From: Dehalococcoidia bacterium LH_S1
Lineage (GTDB): Bacteria; Chloroflexota; Dehalococcoidia; SZUA-161; SpSt-899
Direction of reading: 5' to 3'
Assembly (NCBI GenBank): GCA_023660035.1
Contig: JAGXOF010000033.1
Location: forward strand, 1 to 9,378
DNA: 9,378 nt
Of this stretch, positions 1 through 6,714 are shown piece after piece (position 1 is the stretch's first letter; each line of letters begins with the position of its first letter). The translations under genes and the position numbers were made by a program. The notes beneath the pieces were generated by a model, which saw nothing but the letters and a program-made list of their open reading frames with translations, was not told where the DNA came from and ran no database searches.

Positions 1-2
1 GG

Positions 3-467
3 AGAGTGGAAAGACCATATCGGTGGCTACAGGACAGGATTGTCAGGACTTGTGCTATAGAGAAATTAACCGCCATGGATGAGGTACGCCCCGTGCTAAA
101 AGAGGAAGTAAACCGCTATAACAACCATCAGGTTCATTCTGTTACCGGGGAAGTGCCCAGTATTCGCTTTGCAAATGCGGGGAAGGAGGGGAACAGTCTG
201 TTTAGGCCGTTCGCCTTCCCGAAACCCTATGGCTCGGCCAAGGATATCTTCTGCTTGCGCGAGACACGTACGGTCAACGGGTACCGCAGAATATCACTGT
301 TCAATCACGAAATAGAAGTGCCTAAAGTGCCACTGAGAGAGGAGGTTGAGGTTCATCTGATCCCCGACCCAGAAAGGGGTGCTTTGGAAATTCGGATATG
401 GGGGAGTCAACGAATGGTGCACCGTGTTGTCTATCCGCTAAAAGAGTTCCCTGGGGTCCACTTTTGA
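3..467 (+). CDS. DDE integrase-type transposase, C-terminal part (5' end beyond window)
   Basis: The frame is open to the window edge, so this is only the C-terminal ~154 residues of a transposase that catalyses cut-and-paste or copy-in DNA strand transfer. The visible start is R-V-E-R-P-Y-R-W-L-Q-D; the Glu at 9-11, followed by Arg, sits where the catalytic Glu of the retroviral-integrase (rve, DDE) fold is normally found. Next comes a helical stretch with YNNHQVHSVTGEVPSIRF, typical of the end of the rve domain in IS21/IS481/IS3-like enzymes. The last ~60 residues, with NGYRRISLFNHEIEVPKVPL, resemble the small beta-barrel domain found after the catalytic core in Mu/IS21/IS481 transposases. 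The stop codon falls inside the first copy of the terminal 13-bp repeat. The GTG at 6 is an internal Val codon, not a real start. Whether the element is active cannot be judged from this part. Confidence 0.8.
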   Translation, partial: RVERPYRWLQDRIVRTCAIEKLTAMDEVRPVLKEEVNRYNNHQVHSVTGEVPSIRFANAGKEGNSLFRPFAFPKPYGSAKDIFCLRETRTVNGYRRISLFNHEIEVPKVPLREEVEVHLIPDPERGALEIRIWGSQRMVHRVVYPLKEFPGVHF

Positions 468-490
468 ATCAAAAACAGTCCACTTTTGAA
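456..490 (+). repeat. two direct copies of GTCCACTTTTGAA at the IS end
   Basis: GTCCACTTTTGAA occurs exactly at 456-468 and again at 478-490, a 22-bp period. The first copy overlaps the transposase stop codon. Repeated short sequences near the termini are known in IS21-type elements, where they act as transposase binding sites, so that is the likely role here. The role is inferred; the repetition is directly visible. Confidence 0.7.
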
Positions 491-524
491 AAATTCCTAA
501 CATAGTAAAGGGGCATCACTACTT

Positions 525-635
525 CAGCGACCGGAGAGGATCGAGTTTATTGACTCAATTCCGGTGACAAAGGTAGGGAAAGTTGATAAGAATGCCCTTC
601 GGGAGGATCTTAAAAAGCGGATGGGGATAAGTTGA
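525..635 (+). pseudogene. C-terminal remnant of an AMP-forming acyl-CoA synthetase/ligase
   Basis: One frame reads Q-R-P-E-R-I-E-F-I-D-S-I-P-V-T, then K-V-G-K-V-D-K-N-A-L-R-E-D-L-K-K-R-M, ending at TGA 633-635. This is the C-terminal signature of the AMP-binding (ANL) superfamily: P-E-R-hydrophobic, then the IP-T-x-x-GK block. The second Lys of K-V-G-K (about 578-580) corresponds to the conserved lysine that closes on the active site during adenylation. The family normally has roughly 500-550 residues; here only ~36 codons remain, the frame is closed by a TAA at 498-500, and there is no start codon or ribosome binding site. The gene was most likely split by the neighbouring insertion sequence. 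The specific substrate (fatty acid, aryl acid or other) cannot be told from this tail. It converges with the yggU-like gene, whose stop is 35 nt away. Confidence 0.8.
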
Positions 636-649
636 AATACACGGTATTT
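635..649. other. small AT-rich hairpin between convergent genes
   Basis: AAATAC-ACG-GTATTT is a perfect 6-bp inverted repeat with a 3-nt loop. It starts at the synthetase stop codon and lies just before the end of the convergent DUF167 gene. No T-run follows on either strand and the stem is weak, so a role as a two-way terminator is only a possibility. Confidence 0.25.
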
Positions 650-670
650 GCTGGTAATCACTGGGTGAAA

Positions 671-895
671 TCAGTCATTTGCAATCTCGATGGTTTTCTC
701 TCTTGACTTTTCGCCCCTGGTTATCCTGATATCGCTTTTCCTGACACCAAGGTGCTTGGCCAGGACCTCAATAACTGCCTTATTTGCTTTACCTTCAAGG
801 GCAGGGGCAGTTACACGAACTTTGAGCCCATTGTCCGCCGGGATAACTTTGTTCTCCTTTGCATTTGGGATGACTCTTATATTTATCGCCTTCAT
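671..895 (-). CDS. DUF167/YggU family protein (74 aa)
   Basis: This is a small protein of the DUF167 (YggU/UPF0235) family, whose cellular role is not established. Family hallmarks are visible: an N-terminal strand I-N-I-R-V-I-P-N-A-K (4-13), the core motif APALEGKANKAV (30-41), then a helix and the end motif I-T-R-G-E-K-S-R-E-K-T (58-68). The length of 74 residues is normal for the family. I chose ATG 895 rather than ATG 916: it gives an ATGA overlap with the comEC stop, it has AGGAGAG at 904-910, and it removes seven residues (MDRRAYQ) that do not look like the family. The overlap implies translational coupling to comEC, so it is the last gene of the comEA-comEC unit. A job in DNA uptake cannot be inferred from position alone. 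Confidence 0.88.
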   Translation of the reverse strand: MKAINIRVIPNAKENKVIPADNGLKVRVTAPALEGKANKAVIEVLAKHLGVRKSDIRITRGEKSREKTIEIAND

Positions 896-3327
896 CTGGT
901 ACGCTCTCCTATCCATAGTTTCTGGCCGTTTGTAATAAGCTCAACCGTTCCGTCTTCGGAGGTAGAGAAAAGCATATCTTTCTCTACTTCTCCTTCCAGC
1001 CTATCGACTACCTTCTCAGCTGGATGCCCGAATCGGTTGTCTGCCCCCACGGAAACCACAGCGACGATTGGGGCAACATCGGATAAGAACTCGGTAGTAG
1101 TCGAGCTACTTGAACCATGATGTGGCACTTTGAGAACCGTGCTTCTCAATGTGATATCCTGATTGAGTAAGAGTTCCTCAGCCTCTGCTTCGATATCTCC
1201 GGTCAGAAGGCAACTGAACTTGCCATGCATTAGCCTCAGAACTATCGACTTGTTATTGACGTTCAAATCGGTCTCATTGAACTGGTTGGTCTTGGGATGA
1301 AGGACCTTTAATTGTGCCTCCTCTCCCATGTCGATTACCTGTCCCTGTCTGGCAACTATGCGTTCAATATTCTGTTCCCTGATCAACTTTCGCCATTCTA
1401 CGTATGTGCCGGAATCGCTGTCCTGCCCACTGGTCAAAACCTTTTCCACCTCGTACCTTTGAATGACCTCCACCAGTCCGCTAAGGTGATCGCTTTCAGG
1501 GTGCGTAAGGACGACCATCTCGATGTTCCTGTCCCAAAATGGCATTGTGGTGCCCAACTGGTTTGTTACCTTTTCTGGGCTTGGGCCACCGTCGATCAGC
1601 ATTTGCTGAGTCCCTTTCTGAATAAGAATTGCGTCTCCTTGGCCAACGTCAAAGACAAAGATGTGGAGACGAGAATCGGGGGTAGTTACAACCGCGGACC
1701 AGACCAGCGCTGTCAGCACCAGGAGTGGGAGAATCGCCCATTTTGTAGGAATTGTGGTCGCACCTCTGGATGCTGTGGCCAGGCGGTCTTTTATCATGAT
1801 AGCTCCTGCACTTATATTGCTCCCATTTTTGGGTATCCAAATGCCTGCTATTAGGATACCATAGTACGCGCAGATTGCGGGGGTACTAAATTCGATTGGA
1901 ACAGATGGAAAGGCAGAGAAAATATCAACTATCTCAAGTACATATGTAAGAAACAGCCATGAGATCCAACCTAATATGCTGGCCACGCCGGTTGCAAATA
2001 TGCCCACTATACCCGTGAGCGCCACTGTCACAATTATTCCTGGTATTGCTGGAAGGGTAAGGAATGTAGCAGGCAGACCCACAAGAGGGATCATATGGAA
2101 GTAGTGGGAAATAAGCGGGAGAGTTGCTAGGATAGCTCCCAGGGTAACCGAACAACTACCGAGTACAAAATTAATGGCTGGCGATACCTCTTTGGTCTCG
2201 CCTCCGAGCATCCTCTTACTCCAGTCATGGACCATGGGAGTCAGAAAGATAAGTCCTGCCATGGCAGCGAAGCTGAGCTGAAATCCTATAGTGGCCAATA
2301 ACGATGGATCAAAGGCCAGCATAACGGCGGCAGCGAATGTTAAGGCGGTGAAAGCACTGCGAGGCCTGCCAATCCAGTCTGCATAGAGCCAGAGGCTTCC
2401 CATAGTAGCTGCGCGGATCGCGGAGGGGCGCATTCCTGATAGCATCACGTAGAGCCAGACGAGAGCAAGGGCAAGTAGCACATAATATGGGCGATGTCTA
2501 CCGAAAATGAGAATGCCAGCTCCCATAGCAATTCCTACAACAATGCTCACATGGACACCGGAGATCGCCAGAAGATGGGCTGTTCCTGTATTGGAAAACA
2601 TCTCTTTGACTTGAGATGGAATAGAGGAGCGTTGTCCCAGAAGCATTGCCTTGGCAAGCGAGCACTGGGGCTCGGGCATTACTTTCTCCAGAGCCTGCGA
2701 TATGTTGCCACGCAGACTGTAGATGAGTTCCATTATGGTGGACTTTTGTCCAGCTGCGAGGAGTTTTACGCCCTTTGGCCAGTACATTATGGTATGGATG
2801 CCCTGACGCGCCAGATACTCGCGGAAGTTGAATTCTTCCCCCTTCTCTGGCGGATCGGGGGATTCCAATACCCCAGCTATTTCCAGGAGGTCGCCGTATC
2901 GATAGTATGGAGGGTCTCTTGATTCAGCTAACGCGGCGGGGAATTTGGAGGCATAGACCTGAAGGGTGCCGGAGACCCCCTTCCATTTTTCGTTTACCCG
3001 TATTTCCGTAACTTCAAATCGTAGAGTAGTAGAGAAATCGCCAACTTTGGGGTCCTCTGAGACTATACCTCTTATTTTATGGAAGCCCTCTTGATAATCT
3101 TGTAATGGCTCGCCGCTTGGTATGGATTGAAAGCGGATAATCCCACCTAAAAGAATAGCAAGGCAGAGTGCTCCCAGTAACAGGGTCTTCCTACGCTGAA
3201 AAAGAAGGGCCAGGAGTAAAAAGGCGCCAAGGGGAATCGCCAGATATTTCCAGTCTGCTGAAGGCAGATACCTCATGCCTAGGAATATACCAAGAATCCA
3301 GGCTAAACTGAGGTAGATAAGCCGCAT
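892..3327 (-). CDS. comEC: ComEC/Rec2 family DNA-uptake channel protein (811 aa)
   Basis: ComEC forms the inner-membrane channel that carries one DNA strand into the cytoplasm during natural transformation; its C-terminal domain is thought to degrade the other strand. All three expected parts are present. Residues ~1-70 are hydrophobic and lead into the soluble DUF4131 (OB-like) region at ~75-190. The Competence domain spans ~225-500, with HLLAISGVHV (251-260), GMRPSAIRAA (298-307) and many membrane segments. A metallo-beta-lactamase-like domain fills ~550-805: FDVGQGDA (559-566), IDGG (578-581), THPESDHLSG (608-617), LTGD (708-711), PHHGSSSS (735-742), GHP (767-769). In the metal motif HPESDH a Glu sits where classic beta-lactamases have the second His; ComEC proteins usually have an acidic residue there, so this is not a defect. 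The length is typical. The start overlaps the comEA stop by one base (TAATG), implying coupling. There are no frameshifts or internal stops. Confidence 0.95.
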   Translation of the reverse strand: MRLIYLSLAWILGIFLGMRYLPSADWKYLAIPLGAFLLLALLFQRRKTLLLGALCLAILLGGIIRFQSIPSGEPLQDYQEGFHKIRGIVSEDPKVGDFSTTLRFEVTEIRVNEKWKGVSGTLQVYASKFPAALAESRDPPYYRYGDLLEIAGVLESPDPPEKGEEFNFREYLARQGIHTIMYWPKGVKLLAAGQKSTIMELIYSLRGNISQALEKVMPEPQCSLAKAMLLGQRSSIPSQVKEMFSNTGTAHLLAISGVHVSIVVGIAMGAGILIFGRHRPYYVLLALALVWLYVMLSGMRPSAIRAATMGSLWLYADWIGRPRSAFTALTFAAAVMLAFDPSLLATIGFQLSFAAMAGLIFLTPMVHDWSKRMLGGETKEVSPAINFVLGSCSVTLGAILATLPLISHYFHMIPLVGLPATFLTLPAIPGIIVTVALTGIVGIFATGVASILGWISWLFLTYVLEIVDIFSAFPSVPIEFSTPAICAYYGILIAGIWIPKNGSNISAGAIMIKDRLATASRGATTIPTKWAILPLLVLTALVWSAVVTTPDSRLHIFVFDVGQGDAILIQKGTQQMLIDGGPSPEKVTNQLGTTMPFWDRNIEMVVLTHPESDHLSGLVEVIQRYEVEKVLTSGQDSDSGTYVEWRKLIREQNIERIVARQGQVIDMGEEAQLKVLHPKTNQFNETDLNVNNKSIVLRLMHGKFSCLLTGDIEAEAEELLLNQDITLRSTVLKVPHHGSSSSTTTEFLSDVAPIVAVVSVGADNRFGHPAEKVVDRLEGEVEKDMLFSTSEDGTVELITNGQKLWIGERTR
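904..910 (-). promoter_or_regulatory. ribosome binding site deciding the DUF167 start
   Basis: On the minus strand AGGAGAG lies within the last codons of comEC; the AGGAG core ends 10 nt before ATG 895. It favours that start over the upstream ATG at 916, which would place this site inside the coding sequence. Confidence 0.6.
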
Positions 3328-3842
3328 TAACGCACCGTAATCTTATCTTTCAGTTTCTCGAAAGTGGAATCCCCGATTCCCTTTACCTTCATCAAGTCCT
3401 CTTTGGACTGGAAAGGTCCATTCTGGAATCGGTAATTGATAATTCTCTCTGCTAGACCTGGCCCGACCCCCGGCAGGGCGTCCAGAAGCCATGAATCAGC
3501 TATGTTGATGTTGATACCCTGTGATGCCTCACCTTGCATAGGAGCGTAGACCTTGTCGCCGTCTCGGAGATTTCTGGCCCTATTGACAGCCGATGTATCC
3601 GCATCAGAAGTAAATCCACCGGCAGCCTCTATTGCGTCGGTGACATGGGCTCTTTCAGTCAGGGTATACATTCCGGGATTTTGCACAGAACCGGTAACGT
3701 AAACCTCGATCTCTTGTGATGGCTCCGGGAGTTCGATCTCAATGGGGTAGCTCGTAGTATTCTGCTTAAGTATAAATACGATTCCGCCAGCGAGAGCGGC
3801 GATCAGTAGAATGGAAATGATGGGAATCCTTAGCTTTTCCAT
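3327..3842 (-). CDS. comEA: ComEA-type DNA-binding competence protein with SLBB and HhH domains (171 aa)
   Basis: ComEA is a membrane-anchored DNA receptor that binds incoming double-stranded DNA outside the membrane and hands it to ComEC. Residues ~6-25 form one hydrophobic anchor after a short MEKLR start. A SLBB-type domain covers ~45-100 (V-Y-V-T-G-S-V-Q-N-P-G-M-Y). A tandem helix-hairpin-helix domain covers ~109-170, with ININIA (110-115), LPGVGPGLAERI (123-134) and VKGIGDSTFEKL (153-164). This order and length match ComEA of Gram-positive and Chloroflexota type. The start codon is preceded by AAAGGG at 3854-3859, 11 nt away, which is a weak and distant ribosome binding site, so translation may be modest. 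It is the first gene of the comEA-comEC-yggU unit; no comEB is present. A 229-bp gap containing an inverted repeat separates it from argG upstream. No convincing promoter was found, only an AT-rich stretch around 3857-3866. Confidence 0.93.
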   Translation of the reverse strand: MEKLRIPIISILLIAALAGGIVFILKQNTTSYPIEIELPEPSQEIEVYVTGSVQNPGMYTLTERAHVTDAIEAAGGFTSDADTSAVNRARNLRDGDKVYAPMQGEASQGININIADSWLLDALPGVGPGLAERIINYRFQNGPFQSKEDLMKVKGIGDSTFEKLKDKITVR

Positions 3843-3893
3843 CAGCTCAGATACCCTTTATATAATCAGTGTGATGCTGGGATATTTGCGCTC

Positions 3894-4041
3894 AGCCAGG
3901 GTAAGCATCCAGAATTCAGTAGCTAGCAGTCATAAGAAAGTCATAGACACTGAATGTAATCATTCACCCATTGGCTATTACTGCGAAAATGACATGCATA
4001 TTAGCTGACTGCTTACAAATGCTGAATTCTAAATACTGGCT
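3894..4041. repeat. nested, imperfect inverted repeat between argG and comEA
   Basis: Four blocks recur in inverted form and in nested order: AGCCAG (3894-3899) with CTGGCT (4036-4041); AGAATTCAG (3911-3919) with CTGAATTCT (4022-4030); AGCAGTCA (3925-3932) with TGACTGCT (4006-4013); GTCAT (3940-3944) with ATGAC (3989-3993). Near the centre is a small perfect hairpin, TGAATG-TAAT-CATTCA (3951-3966). Spacers differ between the arms (5 against 8 nt, 11 against 5 nt), so the arms have diverged. It could be a decayed miniature transposable element, a dispersed intergenic repeat, or a structured leader/processing element. It fills most of the 229-bp non-coding gap. No T-run follows, so it does not look like an intrinsic terminator. 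Confidence 0.55.
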
Positions 4042-4071
4042 CCTGATTTCTTGTCCTTTTAATCCCCGAGC

Positions 4072-5265
4072 TTATTGCAACTGCACTCGTCTTTGGGTCC
4101 TGGATGGCAGTCCCCAGATGTGGATAAATCCTGGGGAAGCACTTTGGTCAAACACGTCTCCCTCATCGTAGGTGGCGAGTCTTACATCATACAGTGAGTA
4201 TGGTGACTTTCGCCCTGCTACAATGCAATTGCCCTTATGCAGCTTCATCATCACCGTTCCGGTTACAAATCTCTGTGAGCTTGTAACAAAGGCGGCCAGA
4301 TCATCACGTAATGAGCTAAACCATAGTCCATCATAGATTAGATCGGCATATTCCTGGCTTAATCGCTCTTTGAAGCGCAATTGATTCCTGGATAAAACCA
4401 TATCCTCAAGCACACGGTGGGTCTTGATCAGCACCACGGCCGCGGGAGCTTCGTAAATCTCCCGGGATTTTATCCCTACCAGACGATTTTCCATATTGTC
4501 GATTCGTCCTACCCCATGCATCCCGGCCGATTCGTTTAGCTGCTCGATCAGGGAAACACCGTCCATCTCCTTGCCATCAAGAGCGGTTGGAATGCCTTTA
4601 TCAAAACTAATGGTTATGTAAAGTGGAACGCCTGGGGCATCGGAGGGGGAACGCGTAAGCTCATAGATATCTTCCGGCGGTTCTGCCCACGGGTCTTCTA
4701 ATACTCCACATTCTATGCTCTTACCCCAGAGGTTCTCATCAATTGAATAAGGACTTTCCATTGTCACAGGGGTAGCAATGCCATGCTCCTTGGCATAGGA
4801 TATCTCTTCCTCGCGTGTCATTCCCCACTCCCGGGCTGGTGCGATGATTTTGAGATCGGAGTCCAGGGTATTAATGCTTACATCGAAGCGTACCTGGTCA
4901 TTTCCCTTGCCGGTACACCCGTGAGCAATAGCAGTAGCACCTTCCTGATGCGCTATGTCTACCAGCAAATTTGCAATTAAAGGCCGGGCCAATGCCGTTG
5001 CCAGAGGGTACTCACCTTCATACAACGCATTTGCTTGAAGGGCCGGAAAGACGTAATCTTTTACGAACTGCTCTCGAGCATCAATGACCAGTGACTTCAC
5101 GGCTCCGACATCTAGTGCCCTTTGCCTTATGGATGGGTAGTTTTTCTCTGATCCCACGTCGATAGCGACTGCAACGACGTCAAAGCCGTACTTCTCCGCT
5201 ATCCACTTGATGGCTACGGATGTATCCAGGCCACCGCTATAGGCTAGAATTGCTTTCTCGGACAT
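4072..5265 (-). CDS. argG: argininosuccinate synthase (397 aa)
   Basis: ArgG joins citrulline and aspartate, using ATP (to AMP and pyrophosphate), to make argininosuccinate, the next-to-last step of arginine synthesis in the cytoplasm. The ATP-pyrophosphatase motif A-Y-S-G-G-L-D-T-S is at residues 8-16. The second signature HGCTGKGNDQVRF is at 115-127. YSIDENLWG (173-181) and GRIDNMENRLVG (253-264) belong to the synthetase and oligomerisation regions. The length of ~400 residues is standard and the frame is intact. The start is fixed by a strong ribosome binding site, AGAGG followed by TGATAT and ATG. radA ends 45 nt upstream, so the two are probably co-transcribed, although they have no metabolic link. 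argH is not next to it in the window. A 10-bp palindrome lies just upstream of the ribosome binding site. Confidence 0.97.
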   Translation of the reverse strand: MSEKAILAYSGGLDTSVAIKWIAEKYGFDVVAVAIDVGSEKNYPSIRQRALDVGAVKSLVIDAREQFVKDYVFPALQANALYEGEYPLATALARPLIANLLVDIAHQEGATAIAHGCTGKGNDQVRFDVSINTLDSDLKIIAPAREWGMTREEEISYAKEHGIATPVTMESPYSIDENLWGKSIECGVLEDPWAEPPEDIYELTRSPSDAPGVPLYITISFDKGIPTALDGKEMDGVSLIEQLNESAGMHGVGRIDNMENRLVGIKSREIYEAPAAVVLIKTHRVLEDMVLSRNQLRFKERLSQEYADLIYDGLWFSSLRDDLAAFVTSSQRFVTGTVMMKLHKGNCIVAGRKSPYSLYDVRLATYDEGDVFDQSASPGFIHIWGLPSRTQRRVQLQ

Positions 5266-5267
5266 AT

Positions 5268-5276
5268 ATCACCTCT
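5268..5276 (-). promoter_or_regulatory. strong ribosome binding site of argG
   Basis: The minus strand reads AGAGGTGAT and then AT before ATG 5265. This is a near-complete match to the 16S rRNA anti-Shine-Dalgarno complement and confirms the argG start. Confidence 0.75.
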
Positions 5277-5310
5277 GTTAATTAACGTTTTAATGACACC
5301 CGGTGAATGC

Positions 5311-6666
5311 TTACTTTGATTGTAATCCAACCTTAAGAGCCTCCAGCAATGTGCTGACCGTCTTGAGTTCGACCCCTGACGGTGTCGATAAGTCAGATGA
5401 GGTCGGAGGCAAAAGAACGGTTTGCATGCCTAGTTTCGCTGCCTCCGCTACACGCTTTTCAATTTGTGAGACAGGCCTCAGCTCACCGCTCAATCCTATT
5501 TCTCCTATCGTTGCCATGGTGGGACTCATTTTCGCATTTCGAGCGCTCGATGCAATAGCCAGTGCCAGCCCCAAATCCATGGCAGGTTCATTGACTCTTA
5601 TTCCACCGGCAACATTGGCAATTATATCCTGATCGGAAAGGGAAATTCCACCTCTCCTGGAAAGCACAGCGGCGATGAGAAGCAGTCTGTTGAAGTCGAA
5701 CCCACTGGCAGTACGACGGGGCATGCCAAAATTGGTAGGATTGGTTAATGCTTGAATCTCTACCAGAAGGGGCCGGGTTCCCTCTAAAGTGGGAACTATT
5801 ACTGTGCCTATAGCTCCCTCGGTCCGATGCGAGAGTAAGGCCTGTGATGGATTGGCAACCTCGAAAAGCCCTCGGTCCCGCATCTCGAATATGCCGATTT
5901 CATCGGTGGAGCCGAAGCGGTTCTTGGCACCACGTAGAAGCCTGTAAGAGCTGAAGTGCTCACCCTCAAGATAAAGCACTACATCAACCATGTGCTCCAG
6001 CACATGGGGTCCGGCTATTGCACCTTCCTTGGTAACATGGCCGACCAGAAAGACAGGTATACCACTCGATTTAGCCCACTGCATCAAGCGCAATGTGCAC
6101 TCCCGAACTTGTGCAACACTGCCTGCGGCACCAGCTCCCTCTACATAGGCGGTCTGAATTGAATCGACGATTACAAGGTCCGGTGAGAGGTCTTGCGCAC
6201 TGTTTACCACATTTTCTATGCGTGTTTCGGGAAGGATGAAAAGTCCATTGCCGCTCAGCCCTATTCGCTCAGCTCTGAGTTTTATCTGGGATGCCGATTC
6301 CTCGCCTGAGACATACAGGACCTTACCTTCTTTTTCGGCCAGGGCCCCGGCCATTTGCAGAAGAAGAGTGGATTTCCCGATTCCCGGGTCTCCACTAATG
6401 AGGACCAATGAACCTGGCACAATTCCCCCACCCAACACACAATTGAACTCAGATGAATTTAAAGGGATGCGCGGAACGTCCTCAAGTGAAATGGCAGCCA
6501 ATTCCTGAACTTCAGCAGGGGCAATGTAGCTACCTGCGCTGCCGGTGCTGCTTGTCGTCTTTTCGACATAGGTATTCCACTCACCGCACTGTGGACAGCG
6601 CCCCAACCATTTTAAGCTCTCGTTACCACAGATACTGCAAACGTAGACAGTCCGTGTTTTGGCCAT
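5311..6666 (-). CDS. radA: DNA repair protein RadA/Sms (451 aa)
   Basis: RadA is a RecA-like ATPase and hexameric helicase that drives branch migration during recombination, helps process stalled forks, and in competent bacteria extends recombination of incoming DNA. A four-cysteine zinc finger lies at residues 10-27 (C-x2-C ... C-x2-C). Walker A GDPGIGKST is at 92-100 and Walker B LVIVDSIQT at 164-172. The RadA-specific motif KNRFG is at 248-252. A Lon-protease-like domain fills ~285-440, with GGIRVNEPAMDLGLALAIAS at ~354-373; as in the family, it is structural rather than a protease. I chose ATG 6666 (MAKTRTVYVC): it gives the usual family length and has GGTGA shortly upstream. An in-frame ATG at 6714 would add 16 residues translated from the clpC terminator and is rejected. 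It lies downstream of clpC, an order also conserved in Firmicutes. Confidence 0.96.
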   Translation of the reverse strand: MAKTRTVYVCSICGNESLKWLGRCPQCGEWNTYVEKTTSSTGSAGSYIAPAEVQELAAISLEDVPRIPLNSSEFNCVLGGGIVPGSLVLISGDPGIGKSTLLLQMAGALAEKEGKVLYVSGEESASQIKLRAERIGLSGNGLFILPETRIENVVNSAQDLSPDLVIVDSIQTAYVEGAGAAGSVAQVRECTLRLMQWAKSSGIPVFLVGHVTKEGAIAGPHVLEHMVDVVLYLEGEHFSSYRLLRGAKNRFGSTDEIGIFEMRDRGLFEVANPSQALLSHRTEGAIGTVIVPTLEGTRPLLVEIQALTNPTNFGMPRRTASGFDFNRLLLIAAVLSRRGGISLSDQDIIANVAGGIRVNEPAMDLGLALAIASSARNAKMSPTMATIGEIGLSGELRPVSQIEKRVAEAAKLGMQTVLLPPTSSDLSTPSGVELKTVSTLLEALKVGLQSK

Positions 6667-6684
6667 ACATTCACCGATGATTGT

Positions 6685-6714
6685 AAGATAACAAAAAGGA
6701 GCAGGCAGTAGCAA
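6685..6714 (-). promoter_or_regulatory. possible radA promoter inside the clpC terminator
   Basis: The minus strand holds TTGCTA (6714-6709), an 18-nt spacer and TATCTT (6690-6685), each a partial match to sigma-70 -35 and -10 boxes. Transcription would begin about 10 nt upstream of the radA ribosome binding site. The boxes match only moderately, so this is a candidate that may be chance. Confidence 0.3.

Larger units (their letters stand above)
1..502 (+). mobile_element. 3' end of an insertion sequence
   Basis: This is the right-hand part of an IS element; its left part lies outside the window. The support is a DDE integrase-type transposase reading frame that runs in from the window edge and stops at 467, followed by a short AT-rich end carrying two copies of GTCCACTTTTGAA. 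Beyond it begins the 3' tail of an unrelated gene in a broken state, so a junction must lie between about 491 and 525. I placed the boundary at 502 because the sequence there ends in CA, as expected for elements with TG...CA ends, but this exact base is a guess. No target-site duplication can be assessed without the left end. The family is probably IS21- or IS481-like; no IstB-type helper gene follows the transposase. Confidence 0.6.

Noticed and set aside
896..916. Seven-codon upstream start for the DUF167 gene
   Set aside because: ATG 895 has a good ribosome binding site and an ATGA overlap with comEC; the extra residues do not fit the family.
752..1120. 122-codon plus-strand open frame spanning yggU and the comEC end
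   Set aside because: Antisense to two genes that both match known families; no supporting motif.
1312..1854. 180-codon plus-strand open frame
   Set aside because: It lies entirely antisense to comEC, has no recognisable domain, and comEC is intact and well matched to its family.
2494..2922. 142-codon plus-strand open frame
   Set aside because: Antisense to comEC, no ribosome binding site or motif.
3951..3966. True ArgR ARG box
   Set aside because: The half-sites match, but the central spacing is 6 bp instead of 4 and the site is downstream, not upstream, of argG; kept only as a low-interest finding.
3811..4171. Two small plus-strand frames (3811-4008, 3971-4171) across the argG-comEA gap
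   Set aside because: They run antisense into real genes, cover the inverted-repeat region, and show no ribosome binding site or recognisable sequence.
6667..6714. 16-codon N-terminal extension of radA from ATG 6714
   Set aside because: It would be translated from the clpC terminator hairpin and does not resemble RadA, whose normal start is before the zinc finger at MAKTRTVY.
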